From Ascaris suum (taxonomy: Eukaryota > Nematoda > Chromadorea > Rhabditida > Ascarididae), in assembly GCA_013433145.1 (NCBI GenBank), contig CM024182.1:7393474-7457473 (forward strand): a stretch of 64,000 nucleotides of DNA, written 5' to 3'. The translations under genes were made by a program, and so were the position numbers. Below are positions 45,091-63,954 of this stretch, one piece after another. Numbering within the stretch: position 1 is the stretch's first letter; every line of letters starts with the position of its first letter. Under the pieces are notes generated by a model. The model did no database searches and was not told the origin of the DNA. It worked only from the letters and a program-made list of their open reading frames with translations.

Positions 45091-47090
45091 GAGTCGCGTC
45101 CAGCATAAAAGCTCCGGATTGGAGTTTAGGACCATACAGGTCTGCAAGTCCATTTTAGCCTTTATATCCATTCGTGCCTATATCAGTTGACTTAAATTTC
45201 AGTGATAGCTTGCTGTTGTTACCGTAAAGCATCAGAGGCGACCTTCTCACTCCCTTGTTTCCGTTTGTTCCTTCATTTCGACGTCAAAAAAAAAGAATTC
45301 AAATTTCGCAGATATTCCCTGCAATAAAATTCTCCGAAGCTCTTACGTTGCAAAAATCTGAATAATATTTTTGCAGGAAAACGTCCATGTCTTTTACACA
45401 CCTGCATATTCCATCACAACCCTTAAATTTCCTTCTGTCCCATAGACAAATATTCGTATAAAACAGTCGTTGCGGTAAATCGTCGATGGTGAGGATCCCC
45501 ATAAAAGACATCTATTCCGTGAACAATAATGCTCACTCAATCTCATTTTTATTTATCTTCTTTCCGTTCGTAAATTGTATTGTTTGCGATTTCAATGCGA
45601 TAAACTTGAATCTTCTTTCAGTTTGTATCTATTGTTTAAGAGCAATTTCTTGAAATCTTCAAAAAATATATAATCGTCGAGATTCAATATCTCGACGCTG
45701 AGTTCAATCAATTAAATATATTACAATATAAACGAACAGAATCTGAGAATACTGATATTTGAAAATATATAAATTGTTCGAGAACCGATATTTGGCAAAT
45801 CTGAGCAGCATTTAGTATATTTATGGAGATGATCAAATGAAAGTTTTATTATTTAGGAGCAAAAGTCAATGAATGCTTTATTAAGATATATATTCATCAG
45901 CGTTATTGGTTGACGAAAATCGTAAGATTGGTCGCATTTTTGCTGATTGTTCGTATTTCCTTCGCATATTTTCAAGCGGATGTACAAATCTGAAAGTTTG
46001 CTCCCTCAGTTGGCGGTATAGCTGCAGATTCTCACCCGTTGAATGAGCGTTGTAGTCCCTTCTGAAAGCAGACTCTTATGCGAATGCAACGTTTGGATTT
46101 AGGGACGCAGTCGAAAGTGGAGGTGGGGGCGAAGGGGAGCGGAGGGGAGAGAGATTATTATGAGATCAACCGCCAGACTTCGTTTGACCATCGTGTATGG
46201 GAGAATTTTTCTGCCTCAGTTTTATCGACCATCGGTCATCTGATTGCTGTTTCCGTGAGGAGCTCGAAAATGCAACTAATTTCAGCGTAACGCGGCTTTC
46301 ATCCTCAGACACTTTTGGATTTTAAATCCCGATTTTTAAATCACCTTGCCTTGATGCTACTCGCATTTGTACTACCACAACTACAACTTCTGCTCAACGC
46401 TCCGAAGACAGATTAATTGCGCTGCTAAGATTGTACATACGAAATTACCATATTAACTCCCTCTGACTCAGGCTCCATAGTGACTTCTAAATCTGGCTCC
46501 TACTTCACCTCACTCTGCGCCTAATCATGCAAACCCAAGCGGCTTTCAGAAGTGACGTTTCTACCTGAATAGCGTAATTAATAAAACGGCAAAAGTAATT
46601 GAACTTTGTAGGATAAACTTCATAAGAAGTGCATGCCAGATGATCGATCAGCTATGAAAACACTACAAATAAAGAAACGTCTAGATGCGGACTTTTACCA
46701 AACTGCTTCAATATTCAACTCTGAACAACCATATTGCCCATATCACGGCAAGAATGGTTAGTACTTACAGGAACACTTTGTAATGTACGTTTGCGACAAG
46801 ATTGGTCATTGTACAGGAAAGATCCCAGAGAGCATGTTTGCATGACAGCACAAGCAACCTGAGCACCTCATGCAATGTGAGTATTTGCCACTCCTGAAAA
46901 CAGTCTGCGATAGCTGCACATCACTTTGTAGGTTTCAACTTTTGCGGCAGTCAAGTCGGACATCCGCTTACATGAAGGTAAAGCCTGAAAAGAGGAAAGT
47001 TGCTCACTCATATGAAAGCTGTATGATGCTAAAATAGGCTCTAATAGTAAATCAGAGTGCAACTACTAAATAAGTAAAAATAGAAAAGAG
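45091..47090. other. Intergenic between convergent genes
   Basis: Lies between the plus-strand 12-cysteine gene and a minus-strand gene. A 70-codon minus frame at 45299-45511 contains WDRRKFKGCDGICR followed by GTGTGT and might be an exon, but nothing joins it. A G-rich stretch at 46121-46150 could form a quadruplex. A minus segment at 46930-46996 (TTTTCAG then ALPSCKRMSDLTAAKVETYK) may be a further exon of the next gene. Confidence 0.35.
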
Positions 47091-52328
<5,238 letters not shown>

Positions 52329-52585
52329 CTTAAACGGAGCAACGCTAATTTCCCATCGGAGTTCGTTGTTCACTCCTTCATTTAACATATACCCTGAGGC
52401 ATCGAATTGAAAGTGAGCCATACTCTAAATTCTCTTCGAATGTTTCTCTCTTCAAAGCATAAACATAATGGCACCTGAGAAACGTCTTTAAAAGTGATAT
52501 TAAAGCAACTTTCATCGCTACTGAATCTTTTCTGGACACTGGTCAAGCAAAGATGACCCATTTCAGCATCTCTGTTAAACCTTCA

Positions 52586-52655
52586 CTATTTTACCAGTCG
52601 GACCTGTACATATAGACCGGTTGGACATATGTCACAATTACTGTCATTGCAGTGA
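52586..52655 (-). pseudogene. Possible fragment of a second Ly6-like domain
   Basis: The minus frame encodes RLICHCNDSNCDICPTG and stops at TAG (52586-52588). CxCxxxxC-D resembles the C-terminal finger of Ly6 domains and the CICYDKDYCN of the neighbouring gene. Upstream the frame is closed by a TGA near the acceptor-like TTTTCAG, so it is either a short exon with another acceptor or a relic. Confidence 0.3.
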
Positions 52656-53593
52656 CAAATCAGCCGCGAGTGTGCCCTTTCCACAATTCAAATTCACGCC
52701 GATGAGATGCTACCTGAAAAACTTAGGTAGAGACTTAAGGTGGAGTCGGCAATTAGGAGAATACGTGCCTCGTTCGAGTCCAACTCCATGCTTCAGGTTG
52801 CTCCGACGAATTATTTTAAATAAGGCTATTTCAAAATAACTTTGGCACATAGCTCGTATTCACTGTCTTTTTCATCGGCATCACGTGGTATTGGTCAATG
52901 AGACTGTTTGGGTGGTCAACACTTCCCATATTTTAATGAGCCTCTCACCAAAGAAAATTTTGAATTGAACACTGGATTACTTCATATTCGTGAATGTAAG
53001 CTCATAGCTCTTGCTCAGTGAGGTCTTTTCTTGAATACAAAGCTAACAACGTGCGAAAATTGTTGCTTACTTTCTGCGTGGTCAACGCATCCGAAACGCA
53101 AAGCTGCACTTCTATCTCGATGTCTTCATATAAATTAATTATTCAATAAAGGCTCATATGAACAATGAAGCCATGCAATAAAATGAAGAATTTTTGAGAA
53201 AATTAGCGAAATTTTAGAATTATTTTCAGCCCATAAATAAAAATTTAGCTGGAGGAGTTTCCTTTCTGTTTATGCTTTTCTATTCGCATTTTTCTTCGAT
53301 CCGCATTACACTTAGCTAAAACAATCAAAAGCTTTGTGTTTTGGTCGTTCGCTCCTGTGTTCGCTCTTCTAAATCATCCAACTGCGACGATACGATTAAT
53401 GATTCTGTTGAAATATACACCTTATGGATTTATTCAGACTTTACTATTTATTTCATTTGGCAATGAATATTGGTGGGATAACTCTGCGAGAGAGGATAAC
53501 GATAACAGGAAAGTGATTAAGTTTTGAGGCAGATGTAATAAGATGAGAGGGTGGCAGCAATTTATATATAATTAAATATAATTAAATCATATA

Positions 53594-53599
53594 TTTATT
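53594..53599 (-). terminator. AATAAA polyadenylation signal for the Ly6-like gene
   Basis: AATAAA on the minus strand 11 bases past the stop codon, so the 3' UTR would be very short. Confidence 0.6.
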
Positions 53600-53609
53600 T
53601 ATAAAAATT

Positions 53610-54363
53610 TTAAAAGATTGTAAAGAAGAGAAAAAGAAAGACACAAGAAATATGCATGAAATGATAAACTCCACGATTGCAATAATCCTTATCGTAACAA
53701 ATGCAAACTTCACCGTCGCCTGTGGCCGAAATATGACACCCAGCTGGTTCCAGTTGGAAAGATCTACAATTTAAATTACTACTTAAATCGAGGAAAATTT
53801 TATATTGTTAAATAAGCAACTCATAATTTCTCGTTCATTTGAGTTACCATTAATAAATATTTTCTATTCATCGAATTATTACTTATTAATCAGAAATTTT
53901 ATCGTTTACGTATTTTTGATCAATTCTAAGTAATTTTGCTTTAATCATTCAAGTAATTCATCTGTTTGCTGTCAAGTTTTCCCTTTCTAGATGGATTGAG
54001 GAGGTATCTCAATTATGACTGGAAAATGCATCAAGGATTATTCAGTTGATGTAGTGAAAATTATAGTAATAATAATTTCTGTTGCATTTATATACCTGCA
54101 CTGTGCTAAAGAAAGGTGGAAATGATATGATCGGTAACCGTTGCATAGGATTTAGTCCAATATAGGTGTACTACCTGCACTGGAAATGTAGATAAGAGTG
54201 AATGACTAAGAATGAGACCTGGTTGCATAGGGAAGGCATGTTAATGCTATCTCGTGGTTGTGCTCGGTACTGAAACTTCGAAATCGTATACACGCAACTC
54301 CGTTACATTCACCACAACTTGCCATTGCAATACAATCGGCACCGTCAAAACATGAGAGACAAT
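53610..54363 (-). CDS. Ly6/three-finger protein, probably GPI-anchored, last two exons
   Basis: Two minus-strand exons join in phase: 54219-54363 and 53610-53763 (TAA). Together they encode about 99 residues with ten or more cysteines: CLSCFDGADC, SCGECNGVAC, LTCLPY, GCH, and the signature CICYDKDYCN, matching the CxCxxxxCN end of Ly6/uPAR domains. The chain finishes with about 18 hydrophobic residues (FMHISCVFLFLFFTIF) right before the stop, as in GPI-attachment signals; a one-pass membrane tail is the alternative. An AATAAA follows at 53594-53599. The upstream exon with the signal peptide (phase 1 donor) should lie to the right of 54363 but was not found. Likely a cell-surface accessory protein; its partner is unknown. 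Confidence 0.75.
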
Positions 54364-57098
54364 CTAAAAAACATCACATCGGAAATTTATATAACAGGTG
54401 ATCATAGCGAAAAGCAAAAATAATACAAAATCAAAGATTAAAAAAAATGAATGTCTGAAGGTAAGACCTCCTCTTGCTAGGTAATTAGATTCTTCTACCT
54501 CTTAGAGGAGTTTTCTCTCTTAGAGGAGTTTCTTTCTTTCATTAACGTAGAATTATGGAAATTTCAATTGGTTGTTAGCGAGACTTATCACATAGCCACT
54601 TCAGTCCGCAAGTTGCCAAACTGAATAGAAACAGTGCTGAGTGGGCCAAAGAATATTTTTGAAGACATTATAACTGTCTAAACTAAGGGCATATAAACGC
54701 TCAAATATTTCTCTATTCAAATATTTTGCAGCATTTATATTCAAATATTTCGCAAGAATTTATAGGAATTATTATTCAACTATTTTGCAGCATATACAAG
54801 AAAGAGCTAATAATTTATGGATGATTTAAATATTTACACTCAGTGTAGCGCAATAGAACAATTCTGAGAAACGCAAATACAATTGCTAGTTTTTTCGCCC
54901 ACCAGATGCTTAAAACGCTGCTCGAGATCTTTGATTTGCCCAGATGATGGACGAGTATATTATGTGGATGTCATAAATGAAAAATTGCACATTATACGGT
55001 TGTGGCACGCAAACCTTTGCATATTTGTGTAATATATCGCATAATATATAATTATATAATAATATGTAATAATGTATATCCTATAGTTGTATAACTGTAT
55101 ATTGTATAGTTATATAATATATCGAAAAACGAAAAAGAATATGAATACTATGAGGACAGGAGGATTAGTCTCTAGATGTGTGGCGGAAATAGAAGAAGGA
55201 TTCTGCTGTGAAAACTAGAACAAACTTGCTTAAAGAAGCGCTGAAATGCACAATTTTTCAATTGCAATGAATCGCCTTGATTAACGTCGATAATATCGTC
55301 AACTCAATTTTAATGAACTCTCAATTTTTTCCATCATTATTTTATTGTTTAGTCTTCAGAGACCGGTCGTAAATTATAAAAAAAAACTCATGGATTAATT
55401 CTTGACATCGTTTTTTTTCCGCTTCTTTCAAACTTCCTCGGTCACTCAAATATGCATTTTTTTTTACTCATTTTATCAATTTTTTTCTTATAAACTACGC
55501 TTTATCATTACTGCTGTCTACAGTTGAAGCATTTTCGAAAGTTTCATAAATCAGCATATTGCACACAATCATTTGCAGTAAGCAGTAAGTAAGCACCTTC
55601 TCAAATAGACTGCCTTCTCAAATGCAATGTATAAATTTCAGTAATATCTAGAGACTAGAGATGTCATGAATTTGCGCTCACTGAACATATCAACTCTTTA
55701 AGAAGTGTTTTTTCGTAATATAGCGATGAAAGTTATAAACGGCTTCCAGTCATGCAACGACACCCGTTTGTCTCTATAAACCGATAACATGTCAGAAATG
55801 AAACTCACTTATTTGCTTAGGTTTTAGCTTGTAAAGAGCTACAGCGAATCTCTTGCAAAAATAGATATTTCAGAGCCATCATTCTCTTTATTTTTAACTG
55901 CAAATTGAAAACCGATTGTTTATGCTTTATATATGCTCCGTAATAGTAGTTTAAATATGGGATGTGCCTTTCATCTTAAATGGAAAAGTATATTCATTCT
56001 CTAGGAGAACAAAAATGTCGAGGAAAACTTATGCTTGAATGTCAGAAAAAAGCACTCAGCAATACAGGTATCGAAAGCATCAAATTTCTTTTTGTTGATG
56101 AATGCATAAAAGTTGGAAAGATTGGCTAAAGCGAACAGATCGGCCTTCAACGAAAAGCATTCAGGTAAACGACACAGAAGTGCATATAAAATACATATAG
56201 ATAGGTATTTGGCATGTTTTATTTATGGCAAGTTAAGTATCATTTCGGGTAAGTAACTGTATTTGGGTAAGTATTGCATTTTTTTATTGTTTCGAAAAAT
56301 GCATGAGTTACCCTAAATATTCAATTATTATATCAACGAAACACTCATTTGGGTTTGTAATGTCCCTTAAATGGCCTCATTTATGTGGAGGAAAATTAAG
56401 CATTAGATAGATGCAATTGCTTCCGTTCCGTTATTAATTGGATGCTGTTAGCAAGAAAATAACTACATCATATTCATCGCTTTTGCATGTTTCCATCACC
56501 GAATGTAATAAATTGAATTTCATACATCATCTAATATTGCTGTAAAAATATTCCAATAAATAGCAAAAATAATTAATCAGCATTAGCATGATTCTAGATG
56601 TGATATTGCAGAACAACTGAAAAAAGAATGAATCAATGAAGATATATGATAGATTAAAAGAAAGAAAACTTGAATGATGAACACGGTGTGTATGTCTACT
56701 TATGTCTGTGTCTGTGTATCCGTCTATCAGTTTCAAATGATATGCTAGAAAATAATCTAAATGATATAATGACCTTCTCAAATATTAACTCTTAGATTAT
56801 TTCACCAACTTCTAAAACAGTAATAGCCGCTTAAATATAGCTAAAAATTTGCATACGTTTTGAAATCGTTTAGTGTTCTAACATTGATAATCATGTTGCA
56901 AATGATTGTGTGAGAAAAAAAAAACTTTGATAGATTTTTTTACGATCGGTATGCTCATTAAAACATTGAATACATTAATGTTCATATTCTATTAAATGTT
57001 GAGAAGTTATTAAAATGGTTGACTTGATTAGCAAAATAATAAAATTTATATCTTACCTGAAGCAATGATAGTTTTTTCTATGATTTTTTTTTGGAGTT

Positions 57099-57131
57099 GG
57101 GGGGGGGGGGGGGAGGGGTGGAGGGAAGGGA
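57099..57131 (+). other. Poly-G / purine tract, possible quadruplex
   Basis: Fifteen G in a row followed by AGGGG, TGG, AGGG and AAGGG. This meets the usual four-G-run pattern of quadruplex motifs on the plus strand. Confidence 0.6.
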
Positions 57132-58204
57132 GAAACTATACGAAAAAGTTAGAGGTAAAAATTTACGAAATATTTTTCTTAAATAGAATCTATAAGGAGG
57201 AACCATAAAAATGTCCATTGTCAAATATATCTAAGCCTTTGAAAAAAGATGTCACTGATAGAAGCAAAAATTCCATTTTTTTTTCTTAAACTAATTAATT
57301 TTCTTCCCAAATTCAGTCGAATTTAGGTGCCATCTTCAGCAGTAATTTCATTACTATGTTCATAAAGTATTTAATCAATTTTTTCGCATATTAAAAATAA
57401 TAAAATCGACCGAATAAATAATATCTATTAACGCTGCAATTAGCAAAAATCAAACTTAACTTTTCTTTGGATATTCTTTCATGAGACTTTCAACTTCTAA
57501 TATTTATTTAAAAATTAAAGACTATCAACCAGACTTATTTAAAGCTTTACATTCATTTCAATGATATTTCACAAGATGAGCACATTTGCATATGAGATAT
57601 TCAATTTAATATATCAATTGTTCGGAAATTTTAGCCGATTTTCATGCATCAGTCAACATTAAAAACGGCAAATGAAATGTCAAAATGCTTTGATAAATTC
57701 TAACGAGTTTTTCATCGTAATCCACTTTGCACTTTCATCAACCGAACAAACTTACGCTTAATTATAGCAAAATGGAGCACTCGTTATGACGTTCACATTC
57801 ATAACACTCCATACGGCTTCACCACTTTAATATGAATATTAAAATTGAGGTCTATTCTGGATGTATATGTGTATACATGTGTGTATCTGTGTGTGTTTGT
57901 GTCCGCACGAGTGTGTATGTGCGTGGTTGGCATGTCACGTCACAATTCATTGCATATAAATATGCAAAATCTCATTCGTCACAGAATTCGATCACAAAAA
58001 AAGTGAGTGCTGTCTACTCTTCAAATGTCACTGATCAAATCTTGAGGCGTATGCAACATTCTTCGATTTTTAAGTAAGTAAACCCAACAAACCTCTCAAG
58101 CATTTATATAGGTGGGGAGGAGCGAAGAAAGAAGGAATCCGAGCGTTTAATCTAGCTATTCCACTAAGACGACAATGAACGAATCGAAATATTCATACAT
58201 AGAA

Positions 58205-58304
58205 GAGAGCGTGACCTTTTGTTTTAAAAGAGAGCGTGACCTTTTGTTTTAAAAGAGAGCGTGACCTTTTGTTTTAAAAGAGAGCGTGACCTTTTGTTTT
58301 AAAA
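58205..58304. repeat. Four perfect copies of a 25-bp tandem repeat
   Basis: Exactly four identical 25-base units, each beginning GAGAGCGTGACC and ending TTTTAAAA. Copy boundaries are at 58205, 58230, 58255 and 58280. Perfect identity implies recent amplification. Confidence 0.97.
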
Positions 58305-59415
58305 GAAAATCGCAAAAATATTTTTTTTATGAGTTATAAAATAAACCGATATCTGCCTTCCAATAGAGAATATTATTTACTGCAGGATTTTCAAAAAGAA
58401 GTAAAATTCGTTCATATTGTGATATGTTTATTTGATCTTTAAGATGCGATTGCAATAACTTCATTAGTAATGAGTGCTACGATTTCGGTTCAAAGAGCAT
58501 TCGTTAAATCGTATTTTAACAACTCATTAGCCCAGACCGTATCCCATATGTAAATAGGCTACTGTTTTTTGCAAGTAATCCCTTAGCAAGTATTATTTTA
58601 CTTAATTACTCTATAAACCAGTTTTGCGTTTAAGAAGTTCAATGGTAATTGGTACTATTTAAGCGGTCTATCGAGAAAGTTATGATTAAGTAACTACTAT
58701 ATAATTAATTTCAGGAGTGATATTATTGAGAAATTACAGCACTAAGCTTCCCCTCTCGCCCTCCCCCCTCCGCAATTGTAATATTGATATGAAAGGTTGT
58801 TGCAAGACGACTGGAATGTTTTTTTTAAATAAAGTGTCTATTTTGTAGAAATATTAAGGCGAAATTTTAATCAACTAAATTCGAGAGTGATACTATCGCA
58901 TTAGCGCCGTTTAACAATGCGCCCATGATTACGGCAATTATTATCGATCAACTAAACACTACGAAGTGAATTTAGCCATTCGCATTTAAAGATATCAATG
59001 GTTTATGTGTTTCGTTTGCGGAAATATTTTTATGCTTCATTTCTTACTTTAAGCGTAAGCAATTGGTGAATAATTGGTGAAAAATCGATGAATAATTTTG
59101 AAGTGCTCTCGTTCTAGAACGATAGATGACCGCTTCGTTCGACTAATATTATGTTGATAGGCGTTTGCAACTATAGTGACACTCATTTTAGAATAATATA
59201 CAACGAGCGTTTCGTGTTGTTTATGCGCAAGTGAAATGCAAATTTTTAACGGCTCGATGAGCGCATACTGCTACAACAAATTTTAATGTTCTTGCAGATG
59301 AGTGCACATCGTTGCTAATTCCATTATTTTCATATTTTCATACTTATCTCTGAATGATATCTTACCTTAAAAGTTCAGATATTACATCAATGGAAGTATT
59401 TCTTTCTGTGAATGT

Positions 59416-59673
59416 TTACAGGTCGCGCTTCACATAACAGACATTGATTAAGTGAATGAGTCTGCTGCCAAAGGCTGTAATTTCCTTAAGTGAAAAGCTA
59501 GAACGATTCGTTCCGTTTTTAATGAAGCGAGTATCAAAACAATGCAAATCAATAGCCGGGTCAAGGAAATGTTCCATGGCTGAAAGGTAGTATAGAGGTT
59601 TCTGAATGTGGTCACATATATTGTATGGCCGTGAGATAAATGCAAGGTAGTAATCACTTGGATAAAAATTCAT
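59416..59673 (-). CDS. Candidate small ORF, function unknown
   Basis: An 85-codon ATG frame on the minus strand with balanced composition (MNFYPSDYYLAFISRPYNIC; later FLDPAIDLHCFDTRF and SFSLKEITAFGSRLI). There is a plausible internal acceptor (CTTTCAG) before AMEHF and one NGT sequon. An overlapping frame is also open, so chance is not excluded. No signal peptide and no family match by eye. Confidence 0.3.
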   Translation of the reverse strand: MNFYPSDYYLAFISRPYNICDHIQKPLYYLSAMEHFLDPAIDLHCFDTRFIKNGTNRSSFSLKEITAFGSRLIHLINVCYVKRDL

Positions 59674-60050
59674 TCTTTCCCAACAAAGTGGATGGAAACA
59701 GAGGAAAAAATGGCCACTATACGTAAATCATTTCACGTATAGTGAGGAAATTGTTTGATCTCATAAATAAGATTTTCATAAGAATACTTGAAAGTGGTGC
59801 AGTCGGTTCGAATATTAGAAAGCAAGCTGGTTGTGCGATTTATTCTCAAAATAAAACATTACAAAAAACCAACAGCGTAGGTATTGCGGGAAAAAGGGAA
59901 AAAATAGGCACAGTAGTAAAGGAGGTAAAACTATCCAATGCCCATATGATACACATAGGGTGATAAAATAACGAGAATGCGCGAGGGGAAACGTCATGAA
60001 TATATGGCCAATAACCGCAACAGTAACCAGAAGTAGCCACTTAGTGGCTG

Positions 60051-60186
<136 letters not shown>

Positions 60187-60717
60187 CAGTTTTATTTGAA
60201 AAAGGGCATATAAGAAAATCTAATGCAGACAAATGCGAATGAAGTTTTTATAAGAAATGAAGGCAGGGATGAAGTGTTGAAAGCGATTTTAAAATACGAA
60301 GGATGATTATTTCACTTCAACGCTCCATATGACGAAAATGAACAGTTACAGATTTTTGCATTCAACAAAGAATTCTGCGCACAAAAAAATTAATGCACTA
60401 AATTTAGTTGAAGAAAAAAAAAGTGGATTCTGGAGAAGATTTTGGAGGGTTTTTTTTTTAATTTTAAAAGAATGTAACAGAAAGAATTTGAAAAAAAATA
60501 GATTAAAGAGATGCCAACGAGCATTCATTTATACGTATTCGCAAATGATTATGCAGCCGCATCAATTTCCTGCGCAACACTCTATCTTAAATTTCTTATT
60601 TAATCGATAGCTCAAAAATTCGGTTCTCTGTCTTCCTCTTTCTCTCGCATGAAGCATTTTCATCATTCTTGAGTTCTCTTCACCATATAACGGTTTCCTT
60701 TTTCTTGGGGAAAAGGT

Positions 60718-60741
60718 AGGGATGGGGGCGGGGAGGGGGCT
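60718..60741 (+). other. G-quadruplex-like motif
   Basis: Runs GGG, GGGGG, GGGG and GGGGG are separated by loops of one or two bases. This is the tightest four-run pattern in the window. Confidence 0.65.
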
Positions 60742-60927
60742 GGAGGAATCGCTGCGGTTATTCTAGAAGTGTGCCACATGAACTGCCACTTTCTGACATT
60801 CATTTTTAAACAGCTCACACATTTACATACAGCTTCTAAACTTTATTCTACTTTCATAATGTTCCTTGTTTTGCGATTCTGTCCACTCAGTTTTCTACCT
60901 TAACCATGTATCGTTTGTTTATTTTTG

Positions 60928-61049
<122 letters not shown>

Positions 61050-63879
61050 CTTTCTCTGCACGATATGCAAATGAATAACTAGTCCTATTGCAACAACATA
61101 TAAGTGATCGATATATTTGCAGCCAACCGTGAAAATCTCTAATGACTACAGTTGAAAAAAAAATACAGTAAAGCAAAAAGATGCGAAGTGGGAAAATGAA
61201 CTCATTTGAATAAATTCCTACTATCTAAAAAAGATTACCGATAATATTTAAGCTGATTATTTCAATGTTATTTGCATATTAAAAGCTCTCTAACAAAACA
61301 AGTTAACAGATCGCAATTGCCTAAGCATATTTTTTCATATAATTGTGCTCTCGATTATGGAGAAAATTTGCGTTTCAAACTTTGTTAGAAACTTTTTTTC
61401 TCACATAGAAGAAGGGAATTATTTGGAAAGGATAGAGCGATATGAAATGAGAGCAATTTTGTGGAATGTGCACAGAAAACGATCCCAATAGAGATAAATA
61501 CAAAGGATGCATTGAGAGCCATGGTGTGCAATTTATTCTTCTTCGGTATGCAATTTAACTTGTCAATTTTTTCGCTAAACGTGGCATAGCGATTTGAGGG
61601 CTATTAAATGTAAGCAGCAACGTCAATGAGTTAATTCTATGAGGATGATCGAAATATGAATAACGATAAGGTGCAGTTAATTTCGATTGTGATAATAGCT
61701 TCACATATAAATAATGTTAAATAACTTGATATTTAAGCAATGGATAATTTAATTCATCGCTTAATTCATTCCGATTCTATATTAAGGCAATTTCCCAGGA
61801 TAATATTTTAGTCGTTGAAATCAGTTTTGCGGATTTTACAGAAAATATATCACCATGAAGAAAAAGAACGCTCACCTCTTAGATTCAGAAGAAAAAAAGT
61901 TTGCAAAACTCAAGACATAAAAGTTTCCCTACAGAAATTCTTCTGGAAATACTATTCCGAAAAACAATCCTCATTGTGCGTCGCATCAAAACGACCGTCC
62001 AGATTAAATAATTAAAGAGAGTATGGTTTGTTGTACGCTTTTGCAAAAATTGAAGTCATGTCTGTGTCTGTCTGAGCGTGCTTCTCTCTTTATCTGCCTC
62101 CCAGGTAGTTCCAACTCAGCAACTACTAAAAGTAGGATTATGGAATTTAACAGATATAATATATATATCAAAAGACAACCCCTCTATGACATATTTATCA
62201 TCATCAAATAAATCTATAGATATTTGAAGATGCCAAGAAGTTTATGTGCATTTGATATTAGTCGGACTTTATTTTAGATAAGTTAGGCCAAATTAAAAAA
62301 AAAAAGACGAGCCTTTTTTGTGTAAGAATTGTGCGAGCAGCCGATCCACTTCGAATATGCAAGCATTATTTTCTATATCTCATTTTTTGCTAGTAGAGCA
62401 TCGAAACGATTGCTCAATTGGGCGGAATTCAAAAGCGCATATCATATCAACTCGTTTTGTTCTCTTCTGTAGTTATTTCTTTTCTACCTTCAAGTGGTGC
62501 AAAAATTTTCTCGAGATAATATTGCATACAGTTTACGTAGATCGAAGAAGGAAATGCTGTAAACCATATGAATGATGCAGGTAAATGAATGAGCATTTAG
62601 CTAGAATACTTAAACACTCATTAACAAAAACTTCTGCATTTGAATGAGGATGGCACGCAGGAAATTACGATCGAAAACAATTGTACATTAGGAATAGATA
62701 GCATCAAGCTCAAGCTCATTAGATTTCAAATATTGATAGTGCAGCCAGTGAGATTTTAGAGTTCAAAGAAAGGTCAACGTTTATATAGAATAGTATCTTG
62801 CAGAAAGCCTTCTTAAAAATACACACAAAAAAATGACAGTGGTTAACGCATTTATCACTTCCATATTTTTCCATTCATCTTAGATCATCTATGAGGTGCT
62901 GAGAACAATTAACACGAAAATGTTCAACAAAATCTTCACGGTATAGGAGGCGATGCTATAAACTTTATACATTAGATCTGTTATTCCTTATATCTGATGA
63001 TGAATTAAAAGCAAAGAGGAAATACAATGGGGATGCCGACGTTTTGCAATAATTCTTTAAAAATATAGGTAAGAAGCGAGGAAAAAAAAAATATAGGCAA
63101 AAATCCCTAATGGATATTCGCATCAATTGTAAAGGTTTTTATGCAAATGACATATCAGAAACTAACATCACTTCATGCATACGTTAACGAAACAAAAACA
63201 ATGTTGTAATTATGTGCCATATAAAGCTTTTCATGTCATTCCACGTAATAGCACTTATATTCACTAAGAGAAGAACTTTAACCGATGCAAACGACATATG
63301 TCCATCACAGCTGTCTTTTAATTATAGTAGCGCTATATACTTCGATCGCTTTTCCTCCACAATTTTAGCTTAGTGGTCTTCGAATATTTCCGGAGTTGTG
63401 GTTATTATAGAGATGGAATCAAAGACGCTCAAATATCGGAGTATTGACGAAGCATGAAGCCCACTGCGTCCAGTTTGAGGAAGGAAAGGACAGAATATTA
63501 CAGGACAGACGAGTGTGAACACAGCAGCAACGTAATAATGCAGAAGGTACATCATGAGGTGCAATTGAATTCGAACATTTAAATCCACTTGACACTCAAC
63601 CACAATTATCAACTTTTCGACACGCTATAAACTTCTCTTTCTTAGAGTTTGAGCGATGGTAATGCTCTAATTTCCGGTCTTTCAAAACTATTTAGTGTGC
63701 GGCGGAATTTAATTTGGTTTGTAATGAGGTAAATGTGGGATTCAAAAAGAACCAGCGTTTGAATCATATACTGTCAGAGTACCTCCATAAATCGCAGAGC
63801 TAGGTTTAATTTTTTTTCTTACCTATTGAATTTTTCATTATGAGTAGCAAATATTTCTCCAAAATTTAGATGCTATCAG

Positions 63880-63954
63880 ATAATTGTGAACATAATGGTG
63901 GAAATCATTGCATTTGGATTGATGAGAGAAGTTGTATATGCTTACCAAATCCAG
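63880..63954 (+). CDS. EGF-like cysteine exon of a gene running off the right edge
   Basis: After the acceptor CTATCAG the plus frame reads NCEHNGGNHCIWIDERSCIC and LPNP, then a possible GTGTAT donor at 63955. C-x4-GG-x2-C followed by C-x-C is the pattern of an EGF-like module start or end. The exon is 75 bases with phase 1 on both sides, as EGF exons usually are. If the donor is not used, the frame stays open to the edge. Upstream exons were not identified, so this is a partial call. Confidence 0.4.

Larger units (their letters stand above)
54364..59415. other. Intergenic, repeats only
   Basis: No exon was supported. It includes a 15-base G run within a purine tract (57099-57131), an imperfect TG array (about 57860-57925) and a four-copy 25-bp tandem repeat (58205-58304). 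Confidence 0.5.

Noticed and set aside
52741..52795. tRNA-like piece (GTTCGAGTCC with complementary ends)
   Set aside because: The paired ends are only about 48 bases apart, and no D arm or anticodon arm of normal size fits.
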